In this document: positions 23,591 to 35,528 of the stretch, one piece after another | How the letters are laid out: each line of letters opens with the position of its first letter | How positions within the stretch are numbered: position 1 is the stretch's first letter | Origin: Vitellaria paradoxa | Taxonomy: Eukaryota > Streptophyta > Magnoliopsida > Ericales > Sapotaceae | Assembly: GCA_019916065.1 (NCBI GenBank) | Contig: CM034239.1 | Location: forward strand, 44,904,663-44,968,662 | DNA: 64,000 bases | Reading direction: 5' to 3' | Position numbers and translations under genes: made by a program | The notes under the pieces: generated by a model | Database searches by the model: none | What the model was told of the DNA's origin: nothing | What the model saw: the letters and a program-made list of their open reading frames with translations, nothing else

Positions 23591-24926
23591 TTCAGCTGCG
23601 ACGGGGTTGGGGACCGTGGGGTCCACAAGAAAAGGGCAAAATAAGAAATAAAAAAATAGAGGCAAAACAGAAGAGAACAGTAGAAAAGAGAACTGGAGAA
23701 CTGGGGGAGGGGAGGGGAGGGGAGGGGAGGCGGGCCAGAACAGAAAAGCGTGTCAGGTAGGTCGAAAACCAGGTCGGGCCAGGTTGATTCAGTCCTTCTA
23801 CATCTCAATGCATTATGACCTTAACTTAGATTTCGAAACTATTAATTTAATTGTTATTAGACTCATTACCTTATCTAGTAAAGAAAAAAAAAATTGTAGC
23901 AACAAATTAAAAATTTTATTTTAAATCTGTATATGAGGTTTTTATTTACCTTATTAAGCTCTACAATGATCACCAAATTCAGATAGTGAAGATTAATTCC
24001 ATAAACCCCCCCCCCCCTTAAGGATATATTAATGCATGATGTAGAAATTAAATGATCCTAAAATTCATCATGATATTCACATAAAATGTACATTGTTGGT
24101 AAAGATTCCAAAATTCGTAGTTAATTACCAGTAAAAAAGGCAATTAAAGCAATATTGCAATTTAGTCATATAAATTTAGCGATGTTTGGAAGTCAAATTT
24201 TTAATAATTTTTTGACAAAAGTTAATAGGTAAAATTTTTTATGTATTTAGTAAAATAAATAAAGATTTTTAGTAATTTTCGATAATTTGAAGTATTTGAC
24301 AAAACAAATAGAAATTTTGAATAACTTTTGTCAACTTTTAGATGTTAGGTAAAAATTTTGCTAACTTTTAAATTAGATTAAAATAAAATGACTATTATAC
24401 CTCTTACCAAATCAGTAAAATTTAATATTTTGACAACCCGTTAACTCAACAAAATTAATAATTTTTTGTATTTTACGTGTTTCCAAAAAGGCCTACATAA
24501 ATCTTATGATTCTTTAGTAATTAATGTAACACCTCCTCAATTCCAACTTACATATAACTTAAAAAATTTTGGATCACCGAATATTTGATAAGATTTATCT
24601 GAAAAAAAAAAAAAAAAAGCCTAAAGTTGCATTTCACAGAGAAAATCAAGAATTTTTTAAAATTCTAACAATAAATGTTTGAAAAAATCAAGTAAGGCAC
24701 AATTAAATATTTTTAAATTGTAATATATATATATATATATGCAACTTTACTAAAATTGTAAGGTGTAACGCATTGGTCCTAATAGTTAATTGGTGAGACC
24801 AGTTAGTTAGATCTATACATGCATATATATATATATATATATATGTTATATTTTTCAATTATATACCTTCATTGCAATTGGAAAATCACATGCATTGTGA
24901 GTTCTAACAACTCTCCTCTCTCTCTC

Positions 24927-27100
24927 ATGGGTGGAATTTTGCTGCTAATTATTCTGCTGATCAGCAACAACCAAATACATGGGGGTTTCTCGAATAAAAT
25001 AGGAAGAAGATCTAAATCGAAAGGCCATGACTGTGACCTATTCCAAGGAGATTGGGTTTATGATAACTCTTATCCTGATCTCTTCTACAATAATATTAAT
25101 ATAACTGAGAACTGTCCATTCATAGAGAAGGAGTTTGATTGCTTACTCAATGGTCGACCTGACAAAGACTATCTCAAGTACAGTTGGCAGCCCTCTGGCT
25201 GCGACTTACCAAGGTACCACTTGTGATGGCTATTTTTTTGTTCATTTGCTCTTACGATCAATGGATTAATCTTTCTTTTACCTACCTAGCTAATTTATTT
25301 GTCCCTATTTGTTGGTAGAATCTTCTTGACTTGTGCTATTTTATCGGAGCATTTAGAGTTTCAAAAAAATTAAAAAATTAATATTAATGTAAAAATAACA
25401 CGTAAAAAAATTTGATTGAAAAGAATTAAAAATTTTTAATTTTTTTTTTAAATTTGAGATTCCAAACAAAAAAAAACACTGTCAAAAATTATTTCATCTT
25501 ACAATCTCAATCATGAAGGTACATGGGTCTTAGAGTAAATTGTATACAAAATTTTAATTTTTAATCTAATTAAACGATTGGTTAAAACTCCGTAAATTAA
25601 AAGAGAGAGTTTATATTTTTTTGTTCTTTTGATATGCATTGTTATATATATATATATATTGTTGTAGCTCTAAGTGATAATAATCCTTAAAGGTCTCATG
25701 GAGCAACTCCTAGTTAATTAAGGACATCGATTTATTTTCATTAATTAATATTAAAAAGAAGTTACAAAATAGTAAAAGTTTGAGATTAAACAAAGAGAGA
25801 AGGAAGAAACAAAAGTCAATAGACAATAAATTGGGGTATGGGTTCAGTTATTCTTACCTTAATTAATTAATAATTAGACAGAAATGATGTTTTGTTTTTA
25901 TCAATAATAGAAAAATAAAAGAAAAACTTATAAAATGCTAAATAGCTTCTATAAAAGTAGACATTTTTTCCCTCCTCTGCCCAAATTCTACTCTCTTTGT
26001 CACGTATTACGGTATAAAAAAAAAAAAAAAAAAGGTGGCAGCAATAAATTAAGGACATCGATTACACAAAAAGATGTGATATATGACTTGGTTATGATGT
26101 TTAAATTTGTTGGTGCAGGTTTAACGGTGCAGATTTCTTGAGGAGATTGAGAGGGAAACGACTAATGTTTGTAGGAGATTCTCTGAGTCTGAACCAGTGG
26201 CAGTCATTGACTTGCATGCTTCACGTGGCGGTACCACAGGCCACCTACACCTTACGGAGGACCGGGAGCCTCTCTGCATTCACTTTCCCGGTGAGCTTTT
26301 CTAATATATTTAACTTTAATTCATAATGCATGAATATATATATTTTTGTGGGTGTATATATATATATATAGACCATCAAACCATCTATATATATATATAT
26401 ATATAGATGGTTTGATGGTCATGTGTGAATGTCACATGGGCCCGCATAGATGCTTAATTATGGTTGCCCATAACATTAAGGTTCCAAATTGGGTTCCAAG
26501 GAGCTAATGTGAAAAAAATCGTTGCAAGAGTTGTAATGAAAAAATTTACAGTCTAGATTTATTTCTACTTTAATGACATATAATTTTTTATATTAAGCAT
26601 TGATTGTATTTTAATTAGATTTTTTTAACTTTTATTTTTATTTTACAAATAATTTAAATTAAATTAAATTATAACCATTTGATTAAATTCAATCAAATTT
26701 AAACGATTAATTTTTTACAGTGAATTTTTTCACTACGACTAGCACAGAACTCTTCTAAAATACTCATTAATTATTATTACTTAAATAACATTATTTATTA
26801 TTTAAAACAACTAAGTTCAAGTAAATAGTGAGTAATTAATTAGTTCTTTAAGAATATAAAAAGAAGTAATAAAAAGTTAAAAAGTATATAGGGAAACTAA
26901 TAAAATATAAAGATTAAATTACTTCCGAATATTCAAAAATGGCTTACACACTTAAATAACTTGTAAAGTTTTAAAAATTATTTACACATCTCTTTTAAGT
27001 TGTGAGTGTTTATAAGTGGTTAAAGAATATTAACAAAAGTATTTAAAAAATTTTATTATATAGTTTCATATCAAGTTTCACCCAATACCCTTAGTATTTC

Positions 27101-27139
<39 letters not shown>

Positions 27140-30100
27140 ACGGGATAATTATATTTTATCCATTTGGGGTTTGGCCAAAAACTGCATTATTTACACGACC
27201 ATTTGTAATCTAGACTAAATTGTAAAATTAATTAAATTTGTTAAATTTAAATATATTTATGTACCATTTACCATTGAAACTCATATATAATAGTGCAAAA
27301 GACATTATGTCAGGCTCCTAACATTATGTCAGGTTCCTAACATAATTGTCTAAGATGCACGGTAGGAGAATACGAGAATTAATTAAAATAAATGAAAACA
27401 TGCTCTAAGGTCAAGTCATAATATAATAATGACAATCAGAGCATTTAGTATCGTTACTCATTCCCATATAAAATAATAGAATACTACATCATAATAATAA
27501 AGCTAACGTTACACCTTAGTGACACAATCCTAGACTTACACAATTACAATAGCATGATCATAATACAATCCAATATGTAAATAACTTTTAGGACCTACAC
27601 TCTGGATCGCACAAAGAGAAATACAATAATCTAATATTAAAATAAAATAAAATAAAATAACATGATACGCTAATCCATCAGTCTCAGCTCAGATTTGGGT
27701 GACTACTATCTAGTCCTATTGGATTATCTAAAATATGGATGGGATGAGCAAACTTGCCCTGTAGGTGGGACGTAAAAGTGTGCATGAGTGGACAGTAATC
27801 AATTATATAATATAACTCACAACAATATTCATAAAAATATAACATAATAATACAAGTGTAATACAATGTAATGGCTAATACATTCTCTAAGCTCCATCTA
27901 CCCCCCGACTTTATCTTGAGATAGGTGACACCTAGTAAAGCACGTGGGTCACTAACCACACTGTCTAACGCTCATGGCAAATGATAATCTCAATATATAA
28001 TCATAGGTGGAGAACCGTGTTACATCTACACTAGTGTAAGATTCAGAAGAATTGTGTTACACCATTTGATCCTTCTGCTAAGAAATTAACCGTGTTACAC
28101 CCCTAATTAGACATTTACTTAACTCAAGTAGGATTCGGCTATAGTTCGGAGAAAATCTTATAACCATATTTCACAATTAACATTCCAACTCCAAATGACT
28201 AAACTCCAGTCATATATATCAACTAGGGATTATTCAGTAATTTTTAAAATCTCATTTTATCTTTTTTTTCAAAATCATGGATCTCATCTATATACAAGAC
28301 CTGTGGCTCGGCATGTTAGTAATATTCATAGGGCACTCTCGACTAATTAATAATCACAACATACATTTGGAAGATACCATTACAGTCCTATGCACATTGT
28401 ATGCTCAATCATGTATAATCAATATTAATATCCTAATATTAAAATAATAGCTTGCTATGCTCAAGTATAAATTTAACATCATATAAATTTCATAATTCAT
28501 ATCTCAACATTGAACGAAATATGCTATATTCAAGACTCAATTAAATCTCATATAATTCGCATATTTTTTTATCTTAACATGTTCTACATACACACACACA
28601 CACACATATATATGTATACCTAAGAAAAATGAGGTCAAAATAGCCCAAACAGACAAATAGAAAGAGGGTTATAGCCTGCCCGCAAACAGTACAAAGTTTC
28701 AGACTAACCTCACATCTTGCCCAATGGGAGCTCAAAACTTCAAGCTACCCATTTTTAGATTTTAACAGTATGGGTCGCAGGCTACCCGCAAGCAATCTGC
28801 ACCCTCGAGCTTTAATTGTGTTGGGTTGTAAACACTATGTATCATCTTCTCTGGCCAACCTCGGCCAAATCTGACCAACTCGAGTCCAATATTCACCAAT
28901 ACAGACATGAATATGTGCCAAAAATATCACTACAACAAATCTTATAAATTTTATTTCAAGTATAACCCAAGAACATGCTACCATCAAACAAGTATATGCA
29001 TGTATATACACCTCTATATACACATATACTTGAACCTCCACATCTCAATCAATAAATAACAAATAATATGTCAAAATCTTCCTAATAATGAGTAAAACAC
29101 AAATCTAAGTCCCATTTGCCTTGAATTCAAAGAGAAAATAAGAAATGAAAATATTTTAATTTTGACTTCTGAACTTCTGTCATCAATTTCTCTTACCTCA
29201 AGTAAAACCACAAAAAACGAACACTATTATGATATTCACAACATCAAATACTACCTCGATCCGTCAGTCTTCCTTCTTGAAGCACAATTTTTCTCTCTCT
29301 TCTTTCTCTTTTCTCTCTTCTCTCTCTCTTTCTCTCTCGCGTGCACGCGTTCTTGTTTTTGGAAGCAACCACAGGAAAAGAAAAGGAAGAAGAAAGAAAA
29401 AGACAAGAAATAATGGAAAGAGAAAAGAATGTTTGAGCCTTTGGCCTAATTGTCCAACTCAATATCACTTTAGACCGAACCCGGTCTAGGAAAAATAATA
29501 TAAACTTAACTAAATAGGCTCAATCTTGATTTAAATATTTTATCAACCCAAAATAACACATAAATGGTTAAAACTAAATACCGAGAATCACACATTATTA
29601 AGAGAAATATGAAAAATTTTATTTTCGAATTCCTATATTTAAAAATGAAAAATATATATAATTCATTTAACATAAAAATGAGTAAAGAAAGTACTTTTAT
29701 CTATTTATTTTTGCGTAAAAATTTTTATTTCAATGGATTTTTTTCTCCATTATTAAAAAACTTCAGTGGATTTTTTTTTTCACATTATGCTACACATTGT
29801 TGTTGACATTGAATTTCAATTTAAAAAAAAAAAGAATTACTTTTATCTATCAATTCTTTATTAAATAAGAGGATCATGATGTATTTCTCTTGTAGACTAA
29901 CTAATTTCAGTAACAAAATTTGCTATAATATAATTATTACATAACTGTCATTGACACCTTATTAAATTCTTCTTCTTCTTCTTCTTTTTTTAATCTATCA
30001 ATTCTTTATTTTAAAAAAGGACTAGAATGATGTATTTCTCTTATGGACTAATCAATTTCAATAACAAAATTCCCTATAATGTAATTATTGTATAATTATT

Positions 30101-31019
30101 ATTGACACATTATTAAAATTTATTTATTTTTCTTTTAGAAAGAAAAAAGAATGAAATTAAGACATTTGTTAATAGGTGTCTCAGAGGTACTCATTAAGAC
30201 CCAACAAAAATATGCCGCATAATAAAATCCTACATTTTCTCATACACAATTATATAAAAGTGTGAAATTTTATTACGTGTCATGTTTTTACTAACCCTTA
30301 AATAAGTGGGTAGCGGTTTTGGGCACTGTTAAGAACTCATTAATTAAACTTCACCTCCTTAAGTAATTATTTAAATATGATTGACTCACAATGCATTTAT
30401 ATGTGTATTTTTTAAAATTCTCGATCAATTGCACTAGTGGCATGAAATTAGGAGAGAATTTTCTGCATCTTAATATCTGTGTGATTACATGTTTTGTATT
30501 TGTATATATGCAGGGTTACAATGCTTCAATCATGTTCCTCCGGAATGCTTTTCTAGTTGATGTCGTAACCGAGAAAACTCGAAGGGTTCTCAAGCTCAAC
30601 TCAATCGAGACCGGGACTTCGTGGAAAGGAATGGACATTTTGATATTCAATTCATGGCATTGGTGGGTTCACACCGGAAGGAAACAACCGTACGTACGTG
30701 CGTGTTTATACACACACACATATATATATATATATAATTTTTTTATGACATTTTTTATACTAATTATAAACTTTTTATTTTATTTTGACGAAGATGGGAT
30801 TTCATTCAAGAAGGGAAAGTTATACACAAAGACATGGATCGATTGGCTGTGTATGAGAAAGCGTTGAATACATGGGCAAGATGGGTAGAGTCAGAGGTGG
30901 ATTCTACCCATACCAAAATCTTCTTCCAGGGTGTGTCGCCAGATCATGCCAAGTAAAGTTCTTCAAAGCAAAAATAAAAAGTTAAAATATTTTCAGAAAT
31001 ATAACACTTTTACTCATTT

Positions 31020-31110
<91 letters not shown>

Positions 31111-31754
31111 CATTTGAAAATTCAAGTTTTACAAATTTTTACCTAATTTTGGTTATGCATTTATTTTAAAACTCTAAATTTTAACAATTTTTACATATTT
31201 TTACTAACTTTTACTAATTTTGTCAACTTTTAAACAATTAAACAGGTCTTGTTAATCCAAAAATTTGATATAGCATGCGAAAATCACTTAAACATAGTTC
31301 CATTTAATCATTTTTGAACAGATTTTACCAAAAATTAAATTTTATTTTTTAAAACGTTAAAAAATAATTGAGTCGTATTATATTTTTTTTTTTTGGCCTT
31401 TTGCTAAACAACCCCCTGTGCAGCGGAAGTGACTGGGGAGAGGCAAATGCCAGCTGTGTGGGACAAAGGGAACCAGTGGAGGGCCATAAAAAATATGTGG
31501 GAGGCGAACATCCAGCAGAATTGGTGGTGGAGAAAGTGTTGAGGTCCTTGAGGAGAATATCTAAGCCAGTGTACTTGCTTGACATCACAAGCCTTTCCCA
31601 ACTGAGAAAAGACGGTCACCCTTCCTTTTATGGGCTGGGAGGAGGGCGCCATAGAATTGCCGACTGCAGCCACTGGTGTCTTCCTGGCCTTCCAGATACT
31701 TGGAACCAACTCCTCTATGCTGCTTTAATTTCACCCAAAACTAGACCCAATTAA
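24927..31754 (+). CDS. TBL/PMR5-family (DUF231) O-acetyltransferase
   Basis: Golgi polysaccharide O-acetyltransferase of the trichome-birefringence-like family. Substrate (xylan, pectin, mannan or xyloglucan) cannot be told from sequence alone. Exons: 24927-25213, 26119-26290, 30514-30689, 30794-30952, 31424-31754; phases agree throughout and give 374 aa, a usual size. Residues 1-20 are a hydrophobic signal anchor. The TBL N-terminal domain follows ([11 protein letters not shown], then [16 protein letters not shown]). The catalytic GDS box is at 115-117 ([15 protein letters not shown]), [14 protein letters not shown] follows, and the C-terminal DxxH pair is DCSHWCLPG at about 345-353; these supply the Ser-Asp-His triad. 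Start chosen at the ATG before the hydrophobic stretch; an upstream in-frame ATG at 24819 would add a Tyr/Ile-rich stretch read from a TA repeat. AATAAA at 31780-31785 may be the poly(A) signal. Intron 2 is 4.2 kb and carries a solo-LTR candidate. Confidence 0.93.
26371..26420. repeat. 50-bp perfect palindrome in TBL intron 2
   Basis: GACCATCAAACCATC followed by a TA run and then the exact reverse complement. Both 25-base arms match without a mismatch or spacer. It could fold into a cruciform in DNA or a hairpin in the intron RNA. Confidence 0.9.
27104..27136. repeat. (TA)n microsatellite in TBL intron 2
   Basis: Run of about 16 TA units, shortly before the LTR-derived insertion. Confidence 0.85.
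27308..29592 (-). mobile_element. Candidate solo LTR in TBL intron 2, TSD CATTA
   Basis: A 2.29-kb block beginning TGTCAGGCTCC and ending GAGAATCACA, flanked by CATTA on both sides (27303-27307 and 29593-29597). On the minus strand it opens TGTGATTCTCGG and closes with CCTGACA, a style shared with the LTRs at 5.8-11.5 kb. It has no coding sequence. The first 19-20 bases are duplicated in tandem (CATTATGTCAGG repeated at about 27303 and 27322), which leaves some doubt about the exact left edge. Interpreted as a Ty3/gypsy-type solo LTR. Confidence 0.55.
31024..31106. repeat. (AT)n microsatellite in TBL intron 4
   Basis: About 41 AT units with no interruption apart from the first bases, inside the 471-bp intron between exons 4 and 5. 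Confidence 0.95.
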
Positions 31755-33422
31755 TTTTCTAATATAAGGATTGAAAAAGAATAAAAAAAATCTCAACTGA
31801 TGATACGTCTGAAATTGAAAGGATACGCAAGAACCAATGACTGAGATTTGTCGGTAATGTTTAGACCGCCAATGATGTCCATAGGGGCTGTTTGGAAGAA
31901 AAAAAATTGGTAAAAATGTAAGTAAAAATAAAAAGATGTGACATAAAAGTGATATGTGTTAAAATTTTATTAAAAGAAAGTATAAAAAATAGTTAAAGTT
32001 TAATAACTTTTGATAAGTTTTGGCCGGCCAAACAGGACTTAATTATCACTGACATAAAATTTTGATCAAAAATTTTGATAAAAACTTATGAAAAAACACA
32101 ACTTATCATTGTCTCACTGGAAAAAAGGGAAAAAAAAAAAAAAAAAGGTAAGTGCTAGGCCTTGTAATTTCTTTCATTTGTGTGCGAGATCCTTAGTAAA
32201 CTCCATCTTTATGAAAATTTGAGATGGCATAGTGTCGTGTACAGGATACGGCTAATGGATCGAATTAATATTCGAATATCTCGATATTGATATAAGGTTA
32301 GATTAATTTGTTTACCCGATTAAGACCAGAATTCAGTTATTCATCACTTGACAAATTCTTATATGGATATGTTCCTCTATAATCACCACATTAAAAACAT
32401 GACTGAATAAATTTTATAATATAGAAATATTATACCTATTTACAAATTAATATAAGGCTTGGTTTGGGAAATAAAAGGGTTAAATTTTTTTTATAACTAA
32501 CTACTAAAAAATTAGTTTTTTTTAATATTTGGAAAAGGAAAAAAATTAGTTTTATAGTAGTTTGCTTTTTAACTTTTTATTAATTTGATATTTTGCACTT
32601 CAAAATTTAAAAAGAGTTTCAAATGATAAATTTGATTATTTTATAAAAAAATCAAAAAGTTAATAGCTAATAACTCTAGCTACCACTTATTTTTGCCAAA
32701 CGGTACCTAAATAATTTATATCACATGGAACAATTCATCTTTAATTGAAAACTCTTTTTCACTATTTCAAAAAATATGAATGAAAATTTTTGTAGTATTA
32801 AAAATGATAACAACTAAAATTCTTTATTACTTAAAACATATCAATGAAAATTGGGGGCCTTTGGTTTTCTCAAATTTTACCAACTTTTATTTATAATCTT
32901 TTTTCTATGCGTTTGACTTAAGACTCTAAATTTTACAAATTTTTGTCAACTTTATAAAATTTTCAACTTTTGCTAATTTCTGTCAATTTTTGGTAACTTT
33001 TTGTTAGTAACTGTTTAAACGGGTGTTTGAATGGGTAGGCATGATTACGTTTGAATGAGTCTCGTTACAATTTTTGAGTTGTACCAACAAAACGCTAAAA
33101 AGTTAAAACCTAATTTAAGCTGTACTTGAATGGCAAAAAAATAATAATAATAAAATAAAATAAAAATAAAAAATTAATATAAAAGTAACAAGTGATGAAT
33201 TTGATTAGAGGAAATTCAAAAAATTTATTAAAAATTAAAATTTTGTTATAAACCAAACACTCATTCATTTATTTATTTATTTATTTTTTAATTTTTAAAC
33301 TGTCAAACGGACTCTAAATTATAAAAGTACCCGAACTTGGACTCAAATACTCAATTATTTAATAAATCCAAATATAGAAATTACCCACCATATGAATTCA
33401 AACCTGAGATTGAAAAAATTGA
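31755..33422. other. Gene-free stretch with short TIR elements
   Basis: AT-rich intergenic DNA. One bounded element (32456-32707) is listed separately. A second pair of inverted ends lies near 31886 (GGGCTGTTTGGAAG) and 32035 (CCAAACAGGACTTA), also MITE-like but without a clear TSD. No gene is seen. Confidence 0.5.
32456..32707. mobile_element. Short TIR element (MITE), 252 bp, TSD TAA
   Basis: Starts GGCTTGGTTTGGG, ends CCAAACGGTACC, and is flanked by TAA on both sides (32453-32455 and 32708-32710). The interior is AT-rich and noncoding. It belongs to the same loose class as the elements at 3491, 33423, 35529 and 60203. Confidence 0.6.
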
Positions 33423-33572
33423 GGGCATGTTTGGTAGACAAAAAATTGAGAAAAAAGTACAATAAAAATAAAAAGATGTAATATAAAAGTGATATGTGAA
33501 AAATTTTGATTGAAAAAAGTATAAAAATTAATAAAAATTGGTAACTTTTTGTGAGTTTTGATGTGACCAAAC

Positions 33573-34286
33573 GAAAAATGCTATATTTACAACAAAATTT
33601 TACAACATGATTTACAGCATTCCAAAACATTCCAAAACGACCACGTTTTGGACAAAGAAACAACGAAGAAAAAAAAAAAAAACCCACCAATCTGACACCG
33701 TTCTGCGCAAAATATGCCGGCGTTCCGAAATTTGCCGCCACCTCCATGAAAACACTTTCTCGGTCGTGCGGCAGCCTTCGGATGTCCTTGAGTCGGTCAA
33801 CGCCGGAATGGGCGGCCTCCAAGCCGAATCAGCGAAATAGAGACAAGCCAACCGGTCTCTCAAAGGAATCGCCACCATTTCGTGAGCTCTGGCGGCCATC
33901 TCCGCTGTCGAAACCGTCCCCAGCCGGATTCTGGACTTCTTGTTCGGCTCCCGCACCTCGCTTTCACTTCCCAGAGTCCTTCCGCCTCAGGCCGCAGTAT
34001 ACCGGGTGATGACCCCTCGAAACGTCTTCCTCTCGTCGCACTTATTGGGATGACTAGAAGCCAACAGCAGCACCTCCTCGTCGGAGAAGCTGGTCGGACG
34101 GCACTGCGACCGTCCCGAGGTGGTCGAACGAGCACTGCGATTGTCGGCATATTTTGCGTAGAACGGCAACAGATGGGTGGGGTTTTTTTTTTTTTTTTTC
34201 ATTCGTTGTTTCTTAGTCCAAAACGTGATCGTTTTGGAATGTTGTAAACCATGTTATAAAATTTTATTGAAAATGTAGCATTTTTC
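33573..34286. mobile_element. Non-autonomous Mutator-like element (Pack-MULE type), 714 bp
   Basis: Long terminal inverted repeats: GAAAAATGCTATATTTACAA from 33573, and its near-complement ending AGCATTTTTC at 34286. Pairing continues inward for roughly 130-150 bp on each side, through CCACGTTTTGGACAAAGAAA, a poly-A/poly-T block and GCGCAAAATATGCCG. Flanks are GTGACCAAAC (33563-33572) and GTGGCCAAAC (34287-34296), a 10-bp target duplication with one mismatch, as expected for Mutator-like elements (8-11 bp). The GC-rich interior, unlike its surroundings, carries a degraded CBF/DREB1 gene fragment on the minus strand. Confidence 0.82.
33730..34090 (-). pseudogene. Captured CBF/DREB1-type AP2/ERF gene fragment
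   Basis: Minus-strand reading gives the order typical of CBF/DREB1 proteins: DEEVLLLASSHPNK and ERKTFRG (the basic signature ahead of the domain), HPVY and GLRRKDSGK (strand 1 of AP2, in a shifted frame), [11 protein letters not shown], then [20 protein letters not shown], and the downstream DSAWR signature ([11 protein letters not shown]). AP2/ERF proteins of this group bind CRT/DRE elements in cold response. Here small indels shift the frame on both sides of the HPVY..SGK block, a TGA lies at 33987-33989, and there is no start codon context or C terminus. It is a gene piece carried by a transposon, not a working gene. Recognition rests on motif order and the two CBF signatures. Confidence 0.85.
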
Positions 34287-34305
34287 GTGGCCAAACAGGC
34301 CCTGA

Positions 34306-34900
34306 GATTTTCTTAAAAAAATTCAGAAGTAAATATACTCGTAGTAAACTTAGGCTCCGTTTGAAATTCTTCAAAATAAAATAAAATCTTATAAATTTTT
34401 ATAAATATAAATTATAAGATAATAAAATTTAATTTTTTTACTTATTATACGAATTATAAAATATTTATTTTTATAATTTTATTTTATTTTATATATTTTT
34501 ATACCATTACGAACACACCCTTAATAAGCACCCATATAGAGAGCATAATACCTTCTGACACGGAACAAACTTAGCACACTCATTTTTATTTTTACTATAA
34601 AGTGGAAATCGACAGGAGTGACAGCCAGCTGGCAATTTTGAAGTCAACCGGCAAATTGGAAAGTGGGAGCCCATCCGACTGATGATGGTAGCAGCAGTCG
34701 CTATAAGACACTCTTTCTTCTGGGGTCGGAGTGAACTCGCAACCACTACTAATGACTAATGGGACACTCTTTCTTTCTTTCTTTTATTTCTTTTATTGAA
34801 TCTTGTCCGCAGCCAATCCATATGTCCTTTAACGCGGTTCTCTCCATGTCTTTCCAGTGACTAGCGCGTCTCAACGCATTCCTTCCCACCACGAGTTTTA
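34306..34900. other. Gene-free stretch
   Basis: The first 200 bases are very AT-rich. 34500-34900 is less so and mixed in composition, with no recognisable coding frame. A short minus-strand frame (34507-34746) has no family resemblance I can see. Confidence 0.45.
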
Positions 34901-35052
34901 GGGTGCGTTTGGAATTAAAAAAAAAATCAAAAAATATTAATGAATGAAATTGATGTGATGTAAAAATGATAAGTAACAAAATATAATTAAAAAAATTTAA
35001 AAATTTTTAAAATTTTTTAAAATTTTTTTATTTTTTTGACTCCAAACGAGCC
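34901..35052. mobile_element. Short TIR element (MITE), about 152 bp
   Basis: Ends GGGTGCGTTTGGA and TCCAAACGAGCC are inverted. TTA precedes it and TAA follows, so the target duplication is imperfect or the borders are off by a base. The interior is A/T runs only. Confidence 0.45.
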
Positions 35053-35528
35053 TAATTGCACCGTTACTTTTTCGGTGTTTAGTTTACAAAAGTTTAAGTA
35101 AAAGATATAATAAAAATATAAAAAATTGATATAAAAATAATATATGATAAAATTTAGTTAAAAAAAATATAAACAATTAATAAAAATTAACTAAGAATAA
35201 TAAAGTTCTTTTATATATTTCTTATAATTCTTTTTACTCCATTATTATTAGAGTGTATAACAAAAATCAGATCTTGCCTGTCTTCATAAAAGTAACATAT
35301 TACTGAATAATATAGATAATATGTATCTTCATTGTGGTTGTTTTTTTTTTTTTCATTTATTTTACTATTATTTATTTGTGTATTATATGACAATGATTTG
35401 ATATTCTACGCAACATATAACATATACAATAAAGAGTTTTTACAAATTATTACTATTAAGATACAAAATACAACGGAGAGAGGGAAAAATTAAAAAGTCC
35501 TTAAGACTTAAATCTTAGATCTCATTAA

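Larger units (their letters stand above)
21693..24926. other. Intergenic region between the HSP20-like and TBL genes
   Basis: No gene. It contains a perfect (AAT)n microsatellite (about 22254-22294), an inverted-repeat remnant (23020-23590), a GGGGA tandem run (23703-23730), a 12-base C run (24006-24017) and short TA repeats just before the TBL gene (24829-24844). A small unit from about 24532 to 24768, beginning TGTAACACCTCC and ending in GGTGTAACGCA, looks LTR-derived but was not resolved. Confidence 0.5.
33423..34302. mobile_element. MITE split by a Mutator-like insertion
   Basis: Left end GGGCATGTTTGGTAG at 33423 and right end CCAAACAGGCCC at 34302 are inverted repeats, with TGA on both outer sides (33420-33422 and 34303-34305). 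The element at 33573-34286 lies inside it near its right end, so the MITE is the older insertion. Without the insert it would be about 156 bp. Confidence 0.6.

Noticed and set aside
24819..24926. Longer N terminus for the TBL protein
   Set aside because: The extra residues are read from a TA microsatellite and precede the normal signal-anchor start at 24927.
29162..29489. Overlapping short frames on both strands with Ser/Lys/Arg-rich products
   Set aside because: They are translations of a CT-rich low-complexity tract inside the solo-LTR candidate.
33612..34202. Possible functional CBF/DREB1 gene
   Set aside because: The AP2 domain is interrupted by frame changes and a stop, lacks start and C terminus, and lies wholly between transposon TIRs.
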